Below, in pieces: positions 1-6,875 of a stretch of DNA of 7,928 nucleotides. Positions within the stretch are counted from its first letter, which is position 1. Every line of letters begins with the position of its first letter. This stretch comes from an uncultured Saprospiraceae bacterium. Its GTDB lineage: Bacteria; Bacteroidota; Bacteroidia; Chitinophagales; Saprospiraceae. The notes under the pieces are model-generated. The model was not told the origin of the DNA. It saw only the letters and a list, made by a program, of their open reading frames with translations, and made no database searches. The position numbers and the translations under genes are program-made. The DNA lies in the NCBI GenBank assembly GCA_937921525.1, contig CAKZUM010000340.1:1-7928 (forward strand). The letters are read 5' to 3'.

Positions 1-61
1 GTACCAGCTAAGGTCGCTGCTAGTTTTGGGAAATTTAGAGTTTTAATTATACTTCAGATTC

Positions 62-180
62 TTTTTATTGGCATTCGCCAATAGGTAGATAATTTGAACG
101 CTGAGGCGCAGAGAGGCAGAGTCAAATATACTCTGCAACTCAGCGTCTCAGCGTTCATTTTTTTTATTGGCGACAGCCAA
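62..180. repeat. Nested palindromic repeat element with a long central hairpin
   Basis: The core is an imperfect inverted repeat at 95-157. Its outer arms (TGAACGCTGAG at 95-105, CTCAGCGTTCA at 147-157) match perfectly over 11 bp. The inner arms (GCAGAGT at 116-122, ACTCTGC at 130-136) match over 7 bp around a 7-nt loop. Between them only 110/142, 114/138 and 115/137 fail to pair, and 106/146 is a G-T pair. On each side sits a short hairpin following the same TTTTTATTGGC string: ATTGGC-attc-GCCAAT at 67-82 and TTGGC-gaca-GCCAA at 167-180. A T-run at 158-165 follows the core on the plus strand, so it could end plus-strand transcription, and it lies just past the stop codon of the minus-strand Kazal gene. 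The CGCTGAG/GCAGAG vocabulary resembles dispersed palindromes I know from other bacterial genomes. That it is a dispersed repeat here is inference, since only one copy of the core is present. Confidence 0.75.
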
Positions 181-186
181 ACATCT

Positions 187-3100
187 CTATAGTGCAGCTT
201 TCACAATAGTTTGCTGTATAGTTGGCTGCCCCTTAGCTTTGAGCGTTACCATATACAAACCATCTTTTAAGTCTGATAAATCAACAGGAACAGTAATATT
301 CTTATCTATTGATTGAATCATTTGCTGCTGTACCTGTCTGCCATATAAATCATAAATAATTAAATGCTGTGGTTCTTTAGATGTAGATTTAATATTTAAT
401 TGAAATTTACCAACAGTAGGATTTGGGTATAGGGTCATTGAATTGGTAAAGAAAACGGCCTGATCTCTACTTCTCTCCATCGCTGCTATTTCTTCATCGT
501 ATATTAGACCTTCTCCACATTTCCACGTTCTGGTGCGCTGGGCATCTGTAATTTCATAGGCATCTAAACAATTATAACCGTCACTATCTTGGCAATAGAA
601 TGTACCATCTTGGAAATAAAGCGTACCTAAGTTTTCCTGATCATAAATGTAGATGAATTGGTAAGGGCCAACAGCATATTCACTCACTGCTTGATCTTGG
701 CAAGTGGTAGGATCTAACACCGTTGCTAACCATTCATACGCTTCAAATAATTCACCAGCAATATCGGAATCTGCTTCCTCTGGGTTCATTGGTTCCGTAC
801 CTAATCCCTCATCATCTGGAGGATTATTACCACCACAAGTTTGTCGACAGATTTCAACCGTAGGGAAAAAGGCTTCTTTATATCCGATACCAGCAATATC
901 ATATTCTCCACAACCGCTAATCGTTTGGCAAGTACCATCAAGAATGGCTACGCCCATAATCGCATCACATGGCCCAAAGTCTACACCCGCAACATCATAA
1001 CATGGAGGGGCGAGGGCATCTACACCCCCACAAGTTTCTAGACAAATTTCAACCGTAGGGAAAAATGCTGCTTCATAGTTAACACCTCCAATCGCATACT
1101 TTCCACAACCACTGACTGTTTGACAAGTACCATTTACAATGGCTACGCCCATAATTGCTTCACATAGACCAAAGTCTACATCCGCAACATCGTAACATGG
1201 TGGGGCTAAGGCATCTATGCCAAAACAAATACCTTCACCAATTATTTCTATACCTGCGCACTCTGCTTGGCATTTGCTTGGATAGGTAATACCATCAATA
1301 CCACATACAGCTTGTTCAAATACTGGACATTCACAATTACAATCTGGTGACCATATAAGATTATCTTTTATTAAGTATTCTGTAATGAATGGATCACAAC
1401 TGAATGTTGGATCTATTCTTCCAATCGCACATAGGAAAGTACCATCACAACTAAATAGTTTATCATTGTCATCTACACAGCCACATAGTGTCTGGATGTA
1501 TACGACAGATTGACCTTGATAGTCAAAAGCAAATATATCTCCTGTACAGTCTTGTTCTGTTAGATTTAATAACCAATTTTCTGCTAATGGATCGCAAGCA
1601 GGGCGACCATTATTACAAGACCAAGTAGCTTCGATATTTTGAAGATTGTAGGCCATTCGGCAATTTAAACCCGGACTATCTTGGCAATAGAATGTACCAT
1701 CTTGAAAATATAATACACCTTTATTTTCTGACTCGATATATATAAAATTGTAGACACCATTTCGATACACCGTAATCGTTTCTCCATTACAATCGGATGG
1801 ATTTACAAAATCACTTAACCAAGGGTATTCGGCAAATAGCGGATTACCTAGCGGTTCAAAACAAGCGTCCGTACAAATATCAACAGATGGGAAAAATGCA
1901 CTTGAATAATCTACTCCATCCACGATATATTCTAAACAACCACTGACTGTTTGACAAGTCCCATTGACTAAGGCGACTCCCATTACTGCTCTACAATCTC
2001 CGAAATCAATTCCTCCTAAATCAGCACAGGGGCCTATTGCTTCACAGAAGCCTTCATAGGCAACTTCTACTCCTACACAGGCTGCTTCGCAAGCATTTCC
2101 ATAGGTGATACCATCTACTCCACAAACTGGTAAAGCAACGGTTGGACAAAGACAAGTTGGTTCACATTCTCCTTCAGAAATAATATCTATTCCTGCACAG
2201 TCTGCTTCGCATCTGTTGCTATAGGTTCGACCATCTTCGCCACAAACTGGTGCGAATATCTCAGGGCAGTCACAAGTAGATTCACAAGGACCTTGCGTTA
2301 ATACTACTTCTATTTTTATAGCCTCTTCAAAGAAATTGCCACAAAAGTCAGTTGGTGAGTTGCCGCCTGATTGACAGAATATATCTCCTGTATTACAACT
2401 AGAAACGGTGATTGGAAAATCATTACAAGCACCGCCTAAACCATCTGTATCACTTGGGAAGGAAACTAAATAAGTCTCACCTCTATATTCATAAATTGCT
2501 ATCTCGCTTGTGCAAGAACCACATAGATTTACAGGGAAAGTGATTCTTGCCAATAAATCACAGGTTCCTTCATTGGGTTCACATTCTCCTGGGGCAATAA
2601 TTTCTACTCCTTCACAGGCTGCGTGGCATACGTTAGAATAGGTCACCCCATCTACGCCACATACTGGGTCATACTCTGTTGTACAAATACAATCAGTCGG
2701 ATCTATATTACACGGGCCTTCAAATGCAATAGGCACGCCTGCACAATTTGCTTCACATACATTATTATAAGTAATGCCATCGGCACCACATACTGGTTCT
2801 ACAACTGCTGGACAATTACAGTTGTTGCCACAATCTTCTTTGATAACCGTTTCTAGTTTTATTGCTTCTTCAAAAAATAAATCGCATTGTGTAAAACCTA
2901 CAATTCCACCGTCATAGCAGAAAACATCTCCAGATAAGCAACTTACTACTGTTGTTAATCCATCTGCACAATTCGTATTATCTGCTATAGAGACTAAGTA
3001 GGTTTTTCCTTGAAAAGAATAAACGGCAATTTCACTAATACATTGACCACATAAATCCTCTGGTAAATCTATTAGATTTAAAATATCACAAGAATAAACT

Positions 3101-4632
3101 AGTGTACATTCTCCCGGATTTGCAATCGCTACCCCTGCACAGCCTGCCTCACAAGCATTCCCATAGGTCTTGCCATCTACTCCGCATACAGGGTCATATA
3201 AAGCAATACAATTACAATCTGTTCCATCAATGATTTCCTCGATACAGGTCACGATGACTGCTTCTGAAGCTGTCGAACAAGGAGAGGAAAAAGTGGCAGG
3301 ATAATAATCAAATTGGATTGGCTGCCCTTCATAATAATCAAAATCAATTCCTTCATCAAAATAAATATCTAATAATCGACCATCTTCTGTTTGGGCAAAG
3401 AAAAAGATTCGGCCATCATCACATGTTTCAAAAACAATTTTTCCTCGATAGTTAGTACAATCAATTGGTCCATTAGCACCGCTTTGATCTTCTGTGTTTT
3501 CTTGATCGCCCTCCGAATTAGCTTGCTGAGAACAAGTCCAAACATGGTCAGGATTTTTTAAATTATAAGCGGACAAGCAATCATAGCTTGGTGTCTGCTC
3601 ACAATAAAAAGTACCGTCTTCAAAATACAAAGTACCTCCATTTTCTTTATGCGCATATATGAAGTTATATCGACCACTCTTGTAAACAGATATTCCATTC
3701 ACAGTACAAGTTGCCTTATCAATTTCCTCTGACAACCATGGATAGTCAACGAAAACCTGATTATCCGATGTTTGCGGATTATTTAAATCTTCTGGATTCG
3801 TTGGTTGGATAATACAATTGTCTTCGACTACTATTAACACGGATAGTATTGGTCCATTTGGATAAGTTGGAGGAGGTGGCCCTAATGGTGCATTCGGATC
3901 GAATATAGCAGGGCATTGATAAGCTGGTGTTTGTTGAGTATATAGGGTAGTCTTTGTCGGTTGTACCGTTACATCTATACAACTTCCTTCACAGACTTTT
4001 TCACCATCAACTAACCAGATACCATTTGGTTGAGGAAATGGAAAACAATCAGTAGGGCCTTGTTGAGATGCCGCACATGGACATTCTATTGGATTGTTCC
4101 AACCTTTTAAAGTAACACTTTCCCCTTTACAAATAGTGATAACCTCGTCTGCATCTTCTGGAATATCGTCCTCGTTATCACTTTCTGATTCTTCACAAGT
4201 ATTGATTTCTATTAAACCTAATTGCCCTTCAAATTCTGCTTTAAAACTTTCAAACTCTTCTTTTGCAATTTGCCAAGCATCTAGATCTAAACTATCTCCT
4301 TGAATAAATCCACATTCTGAAACAGGACAAGGTGGACTATCATATTGAATAATATAAGCTGAGGTTTCAGAAGGAGGAAAGGCGGCACCTCCTTCATAGG
4401 GCACCCAATATCCTTCTACTTCTATATAGAATATGTTGCAACCACCATCCACGCAAGGCGCAGAGATAGGTGGTGGATCAGGAAAAAATACCAACTCATC
4501 TCCTTCACAAAAAGAATTAACGAATAGATAATCTCCTGTATCATTGTCAATTGGACTTTGACCGACTACGGTGGTGGGCAGATAGAATAGACAGTAAAAA
4601 AGAAAGACTAATAGGTAGCTTTGTTTTTTCAT
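187..4632 (-). CDS. Secreted multi-Kazal-domain protein with T9SS type A sorting domain
   Basis: Predicted exported protease inhibitor or surface protein of 1481 residues. I chose the start at 4632 because MKKQSYLLVFLF begins a typical signal peptide, with cleavage near residue 24; an in-frame ATG at 4683 would add 17 unlikely residues. Residues 163-273 look Ig/PKD-like (ICKGESVTL, then TTLYTQ). Six Kazal domains (CxCx7C, then GxDGxTY) lie at about 473-509, 605-641, 648-684, 787-823, 827-863 and 1100-1136. Between them are three copies of a YPWLS...LYFxDGTFYC module (294-367, 933-1006, 1295-1372), three of a DFGxC...GTCQTVSGC module (867-924, 1140-1203, 1205-1268), and CD-start modules with a SEIAxYxxxGxTYLVS core (515-601, 691-783, and a divergent one at 1013-1098). 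The C-terminus (about 1397-1481, LYPNPTVGKF then GLYMVTL) is a T9SS type A signal, implying passage through the outer membrane and attachment or release. The very high cysteine content suggests many disulfides. Kazal and T9SS assignments are firm; the target protease is unknown. Confidence 0.93.
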   Translation of the reverse strand: MKKQSYLLVFLFYCLFYLPTTVVGQSPIDNDTGDYLFVNSFCEGDELVFFPDPPPISAPCVDGGCNIFYIEVEGYWVPYEGGAAFPPSETSAYIIQYDSPPCPVSECGFIQGDSLDLDAWQIAKEEFESFKAEFEGQLGLIEINTCEESESDNEDDIPEDADEVITICKGESVTLKGWNNPIECPCAASQQGPTDCFPFPQPNGIWLVDGEKVCEGSCIDVTVQPTKTTLYTQQTPAYQCPAIFDPNAPLGPPPPTYPNGPILSVLIVVEDNCIIQPTNPEDLNNPQTSDNQVFVDYPWLSEEIDKATCTVNGISVYKSGRYNFIYAHKENGGTLYFEDGTFYCEQTPSYDCLSAYNLKNPDHVWTCSQQANSEGDQENTEDQSGANGPIDCTNYRGKIVFETCDDGRIFFFAQTEDGRLLDIYFDEGIDFDYYEGQPIQFDYYPATFSSPCSTASEAVIVTCIEEIIDGTDCNCIALYDPVCGVDGKTYGNACEAGCAGVAIANPGECTLVYSCDILNLIDLPEDLCGQCISEIAVYSFQGKTYLVSIADNTNCADGLTTVVSCLSGDVFCYDGGIVGFTQCDLFFEEAIKLETVIKEDCGNNCNCPAVVEPVCGADGITYNNVCEANCAGVPIAFEGPCNIDPTDCICTTEYDPVCGVDGVTYSNVCHAACEGVEIIAPGECEPNEGTCDLLARITFPVNLCGSCTSEIAIYEYRGETYLVSFPSDTDGLGGACNDFPITVSSCNTGDIFCQSGGNSPTDFCGNFFEEAIKIEVVLTQGPCESTCDCPEIFAPVCGEDGRTYSNRCEADCAGIDIISEGECEPTCLCPTVALPVCGVDGITYGNACEAACVGVEVAYEGFCEAIGPCADLGGIDFGDCRAVMGVALVNGTCQTVSGCLEYIVDGVDYSSAFFPSVDICTDACFEPLGNPLFAEYPWLSDFVNPSDCNGETITVYRNGVYNFIYIESENKGVLYFQDGTFYCQDSPGLNCRMAYNLQNIEATWSCNNGRPACDPLAENWLLNLTEQDCTGDIFAFDYQGQSVVYIQTLCGCVDDNDKLFSCDGTFLCAIGRIDPTFSCDPFITEYLIKDNLIWSPDCNCECPVFEQAVCGIDGITYPSKCQAECAGIEIIGEGICFGIDALAPPCYDVADVDFGLCEAIMGVAIVNGTCQTVSGCGKYAIGGVNYEAAFFPTVEICLETCGGVDALAPPCYDVAGVDFGPCDAIMGVAILDGTCQTISGCGEYDIAGIGYKEAFFPTVEICRQTCGGNNPPDDEGLGTEPMNPEEADSDIAGELFEAYEWLATVLDPTTCQDQAVSEYAVGPYQFIYIYDQENLGTLYFQDGTFYCQDSDGYNCLDAYEITDAQRTRTWKCGEGLIYDEEIAAMERSRDQAVFFTNSMTLYPNPTVGKFQLNIKSTSKEPQHLIIYDLYGRQVQQQMIQSIDKNITVPVDLSDLKDGLYMVTLKAKGQPTIQQTIVKAAL
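829..1215 (-). repeat. Tandem duplication of a 64-codon module inside the Kazal gene
   Basis: Two adjacent copies, at about 1024-1215 and 829-1020, encode segments that both begin DALAPPCYDVA and end ETCGG or QTCGG. By hand alignment about 49 of 64 residues are identical, and the DNA is clearly alike as well. For example, atttcaaccgtagggaaaaa and atggctacgcccataat occur in both copies. A third, more diverged relative lies at 1861-2034 without the DALAPP lead. The pattern is a recent unequal duplication of one extracellular cysteine-rich domain. Confidence 0.85.
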
Positions 4633-4683
4633 GAACTTAGTTTTTAATGGTCTAAATATGGGGAATGCTATTAAAGTAACCAT

Positions 4684-5070
4684 AATAGGTTACTTTTTAT
4701 GAGGATGGAGTAGATGTATAGGTGTAATAGATTGGAAATCTAACCTATTTTACTAGTCCAAAAATCAAACCGTTTATGGAATATTCTAATGAATTATAAA
4801 TATTCTTTACCAATAATGTGAAGATGTGTAAGAATGTGGCAAAAACACATATTTGTACATTATTATATTATTAGTATTGTAATGGACTAGCAAAGTGTTT
4901 TTAGGTCTTTATTTGAAGGGATATTGAGCGTGTTTTTTAATAAATTCTTTGTATGCAAAATTGCTAAAACTTATCATCTTCCCAAAAAATGCCTCTTGTT
5001 ATTCTAATTATAAAAGACCATTTGTCTAGTATTTGCTAAATGGACTAGGTAGAAATCTAAAGACAACAAC
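4684..5070. other. Intergenic region between the decarboxylase and Kazal genes
   Basis: No convincing gene is present in these 387 bp. The region should contain the promoter and leader of the minus-strand Kazal gene, but I found no exact minus-strand TAnnTTTG element. An inverted repeat, AATAGGTTA at 4684-4692 and TAACCTATT at 4741-4749, lies just upstream of the Kazal start. It encloses a smaller one, AGATT-gga-AATCT (4729-4741, sharing its last base with the outer arm). The stretch is strongly AT-rich, and the motif GGACTAG or its complement occurs three times (near 4752, 4884 and 5042). Confidence 0.6.
5018..5043 (-). terminator. Weak candidate terminator after the decarboxylase gene
   Basis: CCATTT at 5018-5023 pairs with AAATGG at 5038-5043 around a 14-nt loop. 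Read on the minus strand the stem is followed by TCTTTTATAATT, a loose U-rich tract. It lies about 28 bp past the decarboxylase stop codon. The six-pair AT-rich stem is weak, so this is only a candidate. Confidence 0.25.
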
Positions 5071-6537
5071 TCATATAGAAATGGTTGGATGGGGAGCTAC
5101 AATTATTTTTCCAACTAGGATTATTTCTTGTATTAAGGCTTCAATATGCGCACTTGTAGTTAATTTATTCATCACTGTTAAGCGTAAATATCTGCGACCT
5201 TTTACTTCTGTAGAAGTAATATAAAAGTTACCTCTTTTTATAACTTCATTTCTGATAGCGAGTTGGGTATCATTGTTTTCCCCATATTTGGTATAGGCGA
5301 AGCAAATAATATTTGACTCGGGTACATACGGACAATAGAAATCTGGATGTGCTGAAAAGATTTGATGAAATTCTTTTGTTTTTTGGTATTGCTGATGTAC
5401 AAATTCTCCCATACCTTTTTCCCCTTCCGCTGCTAAAATCCAGAATAATTTAGCTCCCAAACCTGACTTCGTACACTCCACGGTATAGGGCATTAAGTCA
5501 AAACCAGGCTGTTCTTTTTCATGAAATAAATAAGCTCCTTTTTGTTGAAAGGCGGCCCCCATATGTTGTTGATCCTTATACAAAACAGCCGCACATAAAG
5601 CATTCACCTGCAACATTTTATGGGCATCCCATATCATAGAATTGGCTCTGCTAGCCCCTTTCATTAGTCCCTTTTCTTCTGTAGATACTAAAGCTGCTGC
5701 GCCATGTGCGCCATCTACATGATACCACAAATTGTTCGCTTCACAAAAATGCCCCACCTCATCTAATGGATCATATAAACCCGTAGAGGTAGCACAAGCA
5801 TTAGCCACTACTGCCATGACTCTTTTTCCTGCTGCCTGAACTTCCTCGTATACAGGTAATAAAGCTTCAGGGCGAAGGCGTTCGTTTGAATCAACGGCGA
5901 CAGGAATGACTGAATTTTTTCCCATACCCATAATGGATATGGCTCTAGCTACGGAATAATGTGCCACCTCAGGCACCAATACGACTAGGTCTTTTGGACT
6001 ACCTTCCGCCCAAGCTTCTGGAGCAATCGCTGATCTAGCGGCGGATAGGGCAGTGAGATTTGCCATCGAACCACCATTCGTTAATACACCGCCACCATTA
6101 CCTTCTATCCAAGAAAAATCTGACCAATGTGCTCCTTTGAACCAACCCACTTTATCTAACAACCAATTAACTACTGTTCGCTCCATTGTTGCAGCAGCAG
6201 GTCCCATTTCGTATATCCCCATTGGATTATTAGCGATCCCATTGACAAGGCCCGACACACCAGCCATTGGATGGGGGACAGATACTTGATGCCCAATATA
6301 TTTGGGGTGGTGCATGTGTTGGGTATTCTTTAGGTATACCTCCAATATAGTAGAAAAATCAACAGGACTAATCCCGCCATTTTTTATCCAATAGTTTAAT
6401 TGTAAATCCTTGGCTAAATCCTGCGCAGGTCGCTGCTGTAATACTTTATCTTTCCCTTCATTGCTTTCTTTTAAATAGCCAAGCATCTTATCAACCGCAA
6501 TTTTTAGATAAGCAGGTAGTTGGAAACGTTGATTCAT
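5071..6537 (-). CDS. Group II pyridoxal-phosphate-dependent amino acid decarboxylase
   Basis: A cytosolic PLP enzyme of 488 residues, close to the usual 470-500 of the aromatic-L-amino-acid, glutamate and diaminobutyrate decarboxylase family; it releases CO2 from an amino acid to give an amine. The N-terminal part has the family signature HPKYIGHQVS (77-86) and YEMGPAAATMER (109-120). The cofactor site is complete: TNGGSMANLTAL (153-164) for phosphate contact, His193 in PEVAHYSVARA to stack on the ring, Asp275 in YHVDGAHGAA to pair with the pyridine nitrogen, and Lys307 in WDAHKML as the Schiff-base lysine. The C-terminal RRYLRLTVMN (448-457) fits the small domain. The start is the ATG at 6537, with no clear Shine-Dalgarno, as is usual in Bacteroidota. 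The substrate cannot be read from sequence, so I give no gene symbol. The family also contains aldehyde-forming (decarboxylating oxidase) relatives. It is probably transcribed independently of the Kazal gene 387 bp downstream. Confidence 0.93.
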   Translation of the reverse strand: MNQRFQLPAYLKIAVDKMLGYLKESNEGKDKVLQQRPAQDLAKDLQLNYWIKNGGISPVDFSTILEVYLKNTQHMHHPKYIGHQVSVPHPMAGVSGLVNGIANNPMGIYEMGPAAATMERTVVNWLLDKVGWFKGAHWSDFSWIEGNGGGVLTNGGSMANLTALSAARSAIAPEAWAEGSPKDLVVLVPEVAHYSVARAISIMGMGKNSVIPVAVDSNERLRPEALLPVYEEVQAAGKRVMAVVANACATSTGLYDPLDEVGHFCEANNLWYHVDGAHGAAALVSTEEKGLMKGASRANSMIWDAHKMLQVNALCAAVLYKDQQHMGAAFQQKGAYLFHEKEQPGFDLMPYTVECTKSGLGAKLFWILAAEGEKGMGEFVHQQYQKTKEFHQIFSAHPDFYCPYVPESNIICFAYTKYGENNDTQLAIRNEVIKRGNFYITSTEVKGRRYLRLTVMNKLTTSAHIEALIQEIILVGKIIVAPHPTISI

Positions 6538-6679
6538 TAAATGGATTTTTATAGGTATTTGAATTAAGTCTAGTTTAGTCTAAGCTACGGGTTAAACTTA
6601 TCGTTTTTTTTGTAATTAGGGAACTAATTGTGGCTCATAATTGTTGTTTTATTAGAAGGGACTTAAATTTTAGTACCTG

Positions 6680-6696
6680 CCCTCAAAAAAAGAGGG
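6680..6696. repeat. Small hairpin with an all-A loop (CCCTC-A7-GAGGG)
   Basis: A perfect 5-bp inverted repeat, CCCTC at 6680-6684 and GAGGG at 6692-6696, surrounds exactly seven A residues. It could be a protein-binding palindrome, a leader hairpin of the minus-strand decarboxylase transcript (where the loop would be U7), or chance. No function is supported. Confidence 0.4.
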
Positions 6697-6698
6697 AG

Positions 6699-6739
6699 CA
6701 TTTAACTAAATTTAACCACCTTAGTAGTCATTTAACTAA
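6699..6739. promoter_or_regulatory. 11-bp direct repeat upstream of the cold-shock promoter
   Basis: CATTTAACTAA occurs exactly at 6699-6709 and again at 6729-6739, 30 bp apart start to start, close to three helical turns. The second copy ends about 31 bp before the candidate -7 element. The arrangement would suit a regulator binding twice on the same face of the helix. The regulator is unknown and the operator role is inference. Confidence 0.35.
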
Positions 6740-6770
6740 CAGGAATGTAATTATTTTGCCTTAATTTGCT

Positions 6771-6778
6771 TATCTTCG
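6771..6778 (+). promoter_or_regulatory. Candidate Bacteroidota -7 promoter element of the cold-shock gene
   Basis: TATCTTCG, followed by CA, fits the Bacteroidota sigma factor -7 pattern TAnnTTTG with one change. TTG triplets occur at 6756-6758 and 6766-6768, but neither lies at the usual 19-bp spacing for a -33 box. If used, transcription would start near 6783-6786, giving a leader of about 90 nt. A long leader would be in keeping with cold-shock mRNAs, many of which have structured leaders. Confidence 0.4.
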
Positions 6779-6875
6779 CACTCCAAAAGTTGTTTTTAGC
6801 GGAATTTCATGCTCTAACATAAAGTTTCCGAAAAAAACTAACAATGACTATATATTTTTTAATTTAAATCAAAGT

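Larger units (their letters stand above)
6538..6875. other. Divergent intergenic region between decarboxylase and cold-shock genes
   Basis: These 338 bp separate two divergent genes and should hold both promoters. No gene is visible. Seen in it are a CCCTC-A7-GAGGG hairpin (6680-6696), an 11-bp direct repeat (6699-6709 and 6729-6739), a candidate plus-strand -7 element (6771-6778), and then about 90 nt of AT-rich leader before the cold-shock gene. I see no clear minus-strand promoter for the decarboxylase. Confidence 0.65.

Noticed and set aside
1..84. Possible 3' end of a plus-strand gene open from the window edge to a TAG at 82-84
   Set aside because: The 27 codons match no family I know, and the last part runs through the small TTGGC hairpin. 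The minus frame is equally uninformative.
704..1041. Plus-strand open frames inside the Kazal gene
   Set aside because: They are overlapping antisense frames of low-complexity composition with no recognisable domain, and they lie over the strongly supported minus-strand repeats.
829..2034. CRISPR-like or satellite array
   Set aside because: The repeats are in frame, encode conserved cysteine modules, and are not short regularly spaced units.
2623..2856. Plus-strand frame of 77 codons
   Set aside because: It is antisense to the Kazal 2-3 coding region and looks like a reverse translation of cysteine-rich repeats.
4632..4683. Start of the Kazal protein at the upstream ATG (4683)
   Set aside because: It would put 17 residues ahead of a textbook signal peptide; the internal ATG gives a standard KK-hydrophobic start.
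6844..6867. Seven-codon open frame just upstream of the cold-shock start
   Set aside because: It is short, AT-rich and has no ribosome-binding signal; chance is the simplest explanation.
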